Source: DASTQL01 sp035761805 (GTDB lineage: Bacteria; Actinomycetota; Actinomycetes; Jiangellales; Jiangellaceae). Taken from it: DNA of 9,394 nt. The notes beneath the pieces were generated by a model. That model saw only the letters and a list, made by a program, of their open reading frames with translations. It was not told the origin of the DNA and did not search any database. Position numbers and translations under genes: made by a program. Below are positions 6,710-9,394 of the stretch, piece after piece (position 1 is the stretch's first letter; each line of letters starts with the position of its first letter). The stretch lies in the NCBI GenBank assembly GCA_035761805.1, contig DASTQL010000095.1:1-9394 (forward strand). The letters run 5' to 3'.

Positions 6710-7909
6710 TCACTCGTACACGAACTTCTGCGGCCCCGGGAAGACCCAGCTCAGCGCGTCGCGGAGCTGGTTGCGCCAGTTCTCCCAGTTGTGCCCGTCC
6801 CGCATCTCCAAGTAGTGGACGTCCACGCCGGTCTGACGAAGCACCGTGGCCATCGACCGGTTGGGTGTGATGAGCGGCTCGTAGATGCCGCAGGAGAGGA
6901 ACACCCGGTCCGCCACCCGCCGGGGTCGTGCACGGAAGCGGTTCACGAAACGCACCACCGGGTCGAAGGCCGGTCCGCCCCCGTGGTCGGTGCCGATGTC
7001 GGTGAAGACGAACGACCCGGACTGCAGCAGGAGGGCTCCGAAGGTGTGCGGAGCTCGTACGGCTGCGGACAGGGAGGCGACGGCGCCGAAGCTCGCCCCC
7101 ATGAGGCACCGGCTGGACGGACCCGGCAGCAGCGGCAGCTCCGACTCCAGCCAGGGCAGCAGCTCGGCGTGGAGGAAGCGGGCGTGTGCGCTGGAGTTGG
7201 CGTACTCGCGCAGGCGGTCCCCGGGGTCGAGGAAGACCACACAGGTCTCGGCGACGTCGAGGCGGTGGACGAGGTTGTCGAGCACCGTCTTCATCGACGA
7301 GTACTCCAGGTAGTCACTACCGTCGTGCACCACGAGCAGGCGGTAGCGCGCAGTCCGGCGGAACCGGGCGGGCAGGTACAGCCGCGCGTGCACCTGCCGT
7401 CGGAGCGCCTGGCTGGGGACGGACACCGCCACGAGCTCGCCGGGGCGCGCCTCCGCGTCCTCCCGGGTCCAGTCGGGCACCACGTACCCGCTGGCGTGAC
7501 AGACCGACGAGCTGCCGACGGGGCTGCGGGCCAGCCGCGGGTTGAGCGGGTCGTTGAACCGCTCCCAGTGCTCGCCCCGTCGGGTCTCCAGCTGGTACTC
7601 GACCCGAGACCCCTCGGGAAGCTCGACCGCGGCGTACCACAGGTCGGTGCCGGCCAGTCGCCTCAGTCGGATGTCCGGCAGACCGAGCACCCGGTGCCGC
7701 ACCCGGACCTCGTCAGCCTCACCGCGGAAGAGGAAGGTGCACGTCGCCCCCTCGACGATCGGCACCTCGTGGCGCGCCAGGAAGCGATCGACGGCGGTCG
7801 CGTCCAGGTGGGGGTGGGCGCGGAGCCGGTTGACGGCGAGCTTGCGTCGTCGCCCGGTGGCCGGGACACCCTGCAGCTCACCGGCGGCCGCCCGGGAGGA
7901 GACGGTCAC
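6710..7909 (-). CDS. Enterochelin-esterase-like hydrolase with N-terminal beta-sandwich region
   Basis: A 399-residue two-part protein. Residues about 50-145 look like the immunoglobulin/E-set-like N-terminal domain of Fes/enterochelin esterases. They contain the strand pattern TCTFLFRG, then LWYAAVELPEGSRVEYQLE, and FNDPLNPR (118-125). Residues 160-399 are the esterase domain, with VVHDGSDYLEY (193-203), the nucleophile elbow GASFGA (271-276, Ser273), LLLQSGSF (293-300), LSCGIYEPL (338-346) and GHNWENWR (372-379), whose His373 is the likely catalytic base. Known relatives hydrolyse siderophore trilactones or other esters in the cytoplasm, but no siderophore biosynthesis or uptake gene is visible here. 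The start GTG 7909 overlaps the preceding stop in a GTGA pattern and has GGAG eight bases upstream. A longer open frame continues upstream but only as an Arg/Gly-rich shadow of the neighbour. There is no signal peptide, so it probably acts inside the cell. Confidence 0.85.
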   Translation of the reverse strand: MTVSSRAAAGELQGVPATGRRRKLAVNRLRAHPHLDATAVDRFLARHEVPIVEGATCTFLFRGEADEVRVRHRVLGLPDIRLRRLAGTDLWYAAVELPEGSRVEYQLETRRGEHWERFNDPLNPRLARSPVGSSSVCHASGYVVPDWTREDAEARPGELVAVSVPSQALRRQVHARLYLPARFRRTARYRLLVVHDGSDYLEYSSMKTVLDNLVHRLDVAETCVVFLDPGDRLREYANSSAHARFLHAELLPWLESELPLLPGPSSRCLMGASFGAVASLSAAVRAPHTFGALLLQSGSFVFTDIGTDHGGGPAFDPVVRFVNRFRARPRRVADRVFLSCGIYEPLITPNRSMATVLRQTGVDVHYLEMRDGHNWENWRNQLRDALSWVFPGPQKFVYE

Positions 7910-8832
7910 GCCGCCGACTCCGCGACGGTGCCGACCCGCCCGGCGACGTCGAGGACGCGGGCCTCGGGGGGCAGCGACCCGTCCCTGCCCACGTCGACCC
8001 GGACGCCGTCGTCGAGCACGAGGCAGCGCGCGGCGTGCAGGCGCCGCGCCAGGACGGAGCTGCGCGCCTCGTCGTCCAGTCGCAGCCGTCGGCGGGCGTG
8101 CGGGAGGGGGATCACCCCGCTGAAGACCCCCAGACCGACGTCGTGCACCTCCGGCGGGCTGTCTCCCTGCGGTGCGAAGTCGTTGTAGAGGACGACCCGC
8201 TCGGCCAGTGCCATGGCGCCGGCCGACCAGGCCACGACCACCCGGTCCGCCGGCTGCACGTCGAACAGGCGCAGGCAGTCGAGCAGCACGCCGACGTGTC
8301 CGCCGGCGACCACGAGGACCGTGGCCGGATCGAGCAGCTCGGCCACCCGGGCCCGGTGCTCTGCCAGGCGCGGGTGGTCGTGCTCGGCGTCGCGCCCGAC
8401 GAAACGCTCTCGCACCCCGCGTACCGCCTCCAGGTGCCACGCGTCCACCCGCCGCAGGTCCTCCACCGCGTCGTCCACCGCCTGCTCGACGAGCGGCGAC
8501 GGAGCCGCGGCGCCCCGCCGCTGGAGCGCCGTCACGGCGGCCATGGCGTGGCGGAGCCGTAGGCCGTAGACGGCGGACAGCTCCTCCCGGGCCTCGGTCC
8601 ACTCGGCCTCCCACTCGGCCAGCGAAGGGTCGTGGGCTGCGACGTCGAGCCAGCGGCGGTACAGCGCCAGGTTGACGCCCCGACCGTCCAGCAGGTCGAG
8701 CAGCTCGGCGTCGTCGTCCTCCCGGTGCCGCCAGCCGGCGTTGACCACGGCCACTTGGCCGTCGACGTCCAGCGCGGCCATCACCGGCCGTAGCGACGGG
8801 CGGCGTTGCGGCCCCAGCAAGGTCACCGTCAT
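7906..8832 (-). CDS. Peptidase S51-like / type 1 glutamine amidotransferase-fold protein
   Basis: A 308-residue protein with the Rossmann-like fold of dipeptidase E and cyanophycinase. The first strands fit LLGPQR (5-10) and VAVVNAGWR (27-35). VLVVAGGHVGVLLD (172-185) matches the glycine-rich loop of the family. VVVAWSAGAMAL (198-209) is the nucleophile elbow, with Ser203 as probable nucleophile instead of the Cys of true amidotransferases. VIPLPHA (240-246) holds His245, which could complete the site; Asp218, Asp224 and Asp231 are candidate third residues. Between the first and second halves lies a long charged, mostly helical stretch (about 55-168), an insertion relative to the roughly 230-residue dipeptidase E core. 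Known family members cleave Asp-containing dipeptides or cyanophycin; the substrate here is unknown. ATG 8832 lies 7 bases after the ATP-grasp stop, and the end overlaps the next gene by 4 bases. No export signal is seen. Confidence 0.78.
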   Translation of the reverse strand: MTVTLLGPQRRPSLRPVMAALDVDGQVAVVNAGWRHREDDDAELLDLLDGRGVNLALYRRWLDVAAHDPSLAEWEAEWTEAREELSAVYGLRLRHAMAAVTALQRRGAAAPSPLVEQAVDDAVEDLRRVDAWHLEAVRGVRERFVGRDAEHDHPRLAEHRARVAELLDPATVLVVAGGHVGVLLDCLRLFDVQPADRVVVAWSAGAMALAERVVLYNDFAPQGDSPPEVHDVGLGVFSGVIPLPHARRRLRLDDEARSSVLARRLHAARCLVLDDGVRVDVGRDGSLPPEARVLDVAGRVGTVAESAA

Positions 8833-8839
8833 GTGCCGG

Positions 8840-9394
8840 TCAGCCCGCGTGGACCCGCAAGGTCCGCCCGACGTCGTCGAGCATCCCGCGGAGGACGTCG
8901 AAGTCCGGGTGGCGCATGCGAACGTACGCGTTGGCCATGAAGCCCGCGGCGACCGGCTGCGTGGGCGTGCCGGGGTCGGGCAGGCGCGCGTCGAGCACCC
9001 ACGGGCCGTACCGCGCGTGGAGCTCGTCGACGCCGGAGTAGCCCTGGATGTGCCCGTCCGCCTCCGGTCGCAGCGCGATCATGCCCGCCGCGTAGGCGCG
9101 AGTGGCCCGCTGCGAGGGGCCGCCGTGGACGAGGACGTGCGCCCACTCGCTGTAGATGTCCATCTCGTTGCCGGCGCTGTACAGGTCCCAGGCGCCGACG
9201 CCGGGCGGTCGGCAGCCGATCTCGGAGAACTTCAGCCCCTTGGGGCCGAAGAACCACTCCATGTGTGTGGCCGACGTGCCGATCCCGAGCACGTCGGCCA
9301 CCCGTGCACCGAGCTCGCGCAGCTGGACGTAGTCCGCGGCGGTGTCGACCCGGTTCGTCGCGACGAACTGCGGCGAGATCCAGCGGGTCCGCAT
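8840..9394 (-). CDS. ATP-grasp ligase, C-terminal 184 residues (gene continues past the right edge)
   Basis: ATP-grasp enzymes join a carboxylate to an amine or thiol through an acylphosphate. The visible part is the C-terminal catalytic half. It shows a strand with His44-Met-Glu46-Trp (THMEWFF), then a turn with GPKG, then FSEIGCRPPG (56-65) where Glu46 and Glu58 would bind Mg and Arg62 the phosphates. The conserved Asn of the usual E-I-N-x-R pattern is Gly60. A long C-terminal domain follows (about 90-184), with GMIALRPEADG (104-114), LPDPG (138-142) and a stretch resembling the post-ATP-grasp domains of amino-acid and peptide ligases. The ATG at 9392-9394 coincides with the window edge and is probably internal, because the ATP-binding N-terminal half is missing. 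It is the first visible gene of the minus-strand operon. Which acids it couples cannot be told. Confidence 0.8.
   Translation of the reverse strand: MRTRWISPQFVATNRVDTAADYVQLRELGARVADVLGIGTSATHMEWFFGPKGLKFSEIGCRPPGVGAWDLYSAGNEMDIYSEWAHVLVHGGPSQRATRAYAAGMIALRPEADGHIQGYSGVDELHARYGPWVLDARLPDPGTPTQPVAAGFMANAYVRMRHPDFDVLRGMLDDVGRTLRVHAG

Noticed and set aside
7910..8614. Upstream extension of the enterochelin-esterase-like frame to 634 residues
   Set aside because: The extra residues overlap the S51-like gene in another frame and are Arg/Gly/Ala-rich; GTG 7909 has a ribosome site and a GTGA overlap.
9392..9394. ATG at the right edge as the start of the ATP-grasp gene
   Set aside because: The ATP-binding N-terminal half of the fold would be missing; the codon is most likely internal.

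Overview
The window is very GC-rich, nearly all coding, and its genes belong to families typical of high-GC Gram-positive bacteria: an RpfB-type resuscitation-promoting factor, an actinobacterial GT39 protein mannosyltransferase, and a MetG of about 600 residues with one four-Cys knuckle. I read it as the chromosome of an actinomycete. Nothing in the sequence lets me name the genus. I see no RNA gene, insertion sequence, CRISPR array or prophage feature.

Left part (1-5811) is a conserved housekeeping block. A protein-O-mannosyltransferase gene (pmt) runs off the left edge on the minus strand. Divergent from it, with only 20 bases between the chosen starts, lies a plus-strand series: rsmI (16S rRNA 2'-O-methyltransferase), metG (methionyl-tRNA synthetase), tatD (metal-dependent hydrolase, 4-base overlap with metG), then a 230-base regulatory gap and rpfB (secreted peptidoglycan-cleaving resuscitation factor). 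The gap before rpfB holds a GTTAC/GTGAC direct repeat resembling an MtrA site and a large nested inverted repeat. A 47-base hairpin with a GC-rich stem at 5831-5877 closes the convergent junction after rpfB.

Right part (5969-9394) is an accessory minus-strand operon of four tightly packed genes, in transcription order: an ATP-grasp ligase (N-terminus beyond the right edge), a peptidase S51-like/type 1 glutamine-amidotransferase-fold protein with a helical insertion, an enterochelin-esterase-like protein with an N-terminal beta-sandwich region, and a smaller single-domain esterase of the same fold. The spacings (7-base gap, 4-base overlap, 15-base gap) imply one transcript. An amide-forming enzyme, a Ser-dependent amidase/peptidase-like protein and two acyl hydrolases look like a make-and-cleave pathway for a small peptide-like or ester/amide metabolite. 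The substrate cannot be read from the sequence. This cassette lies where many actinomycetes carry rsmA and ispE after rpfB, and it is the best candidate here for an undescribed system.
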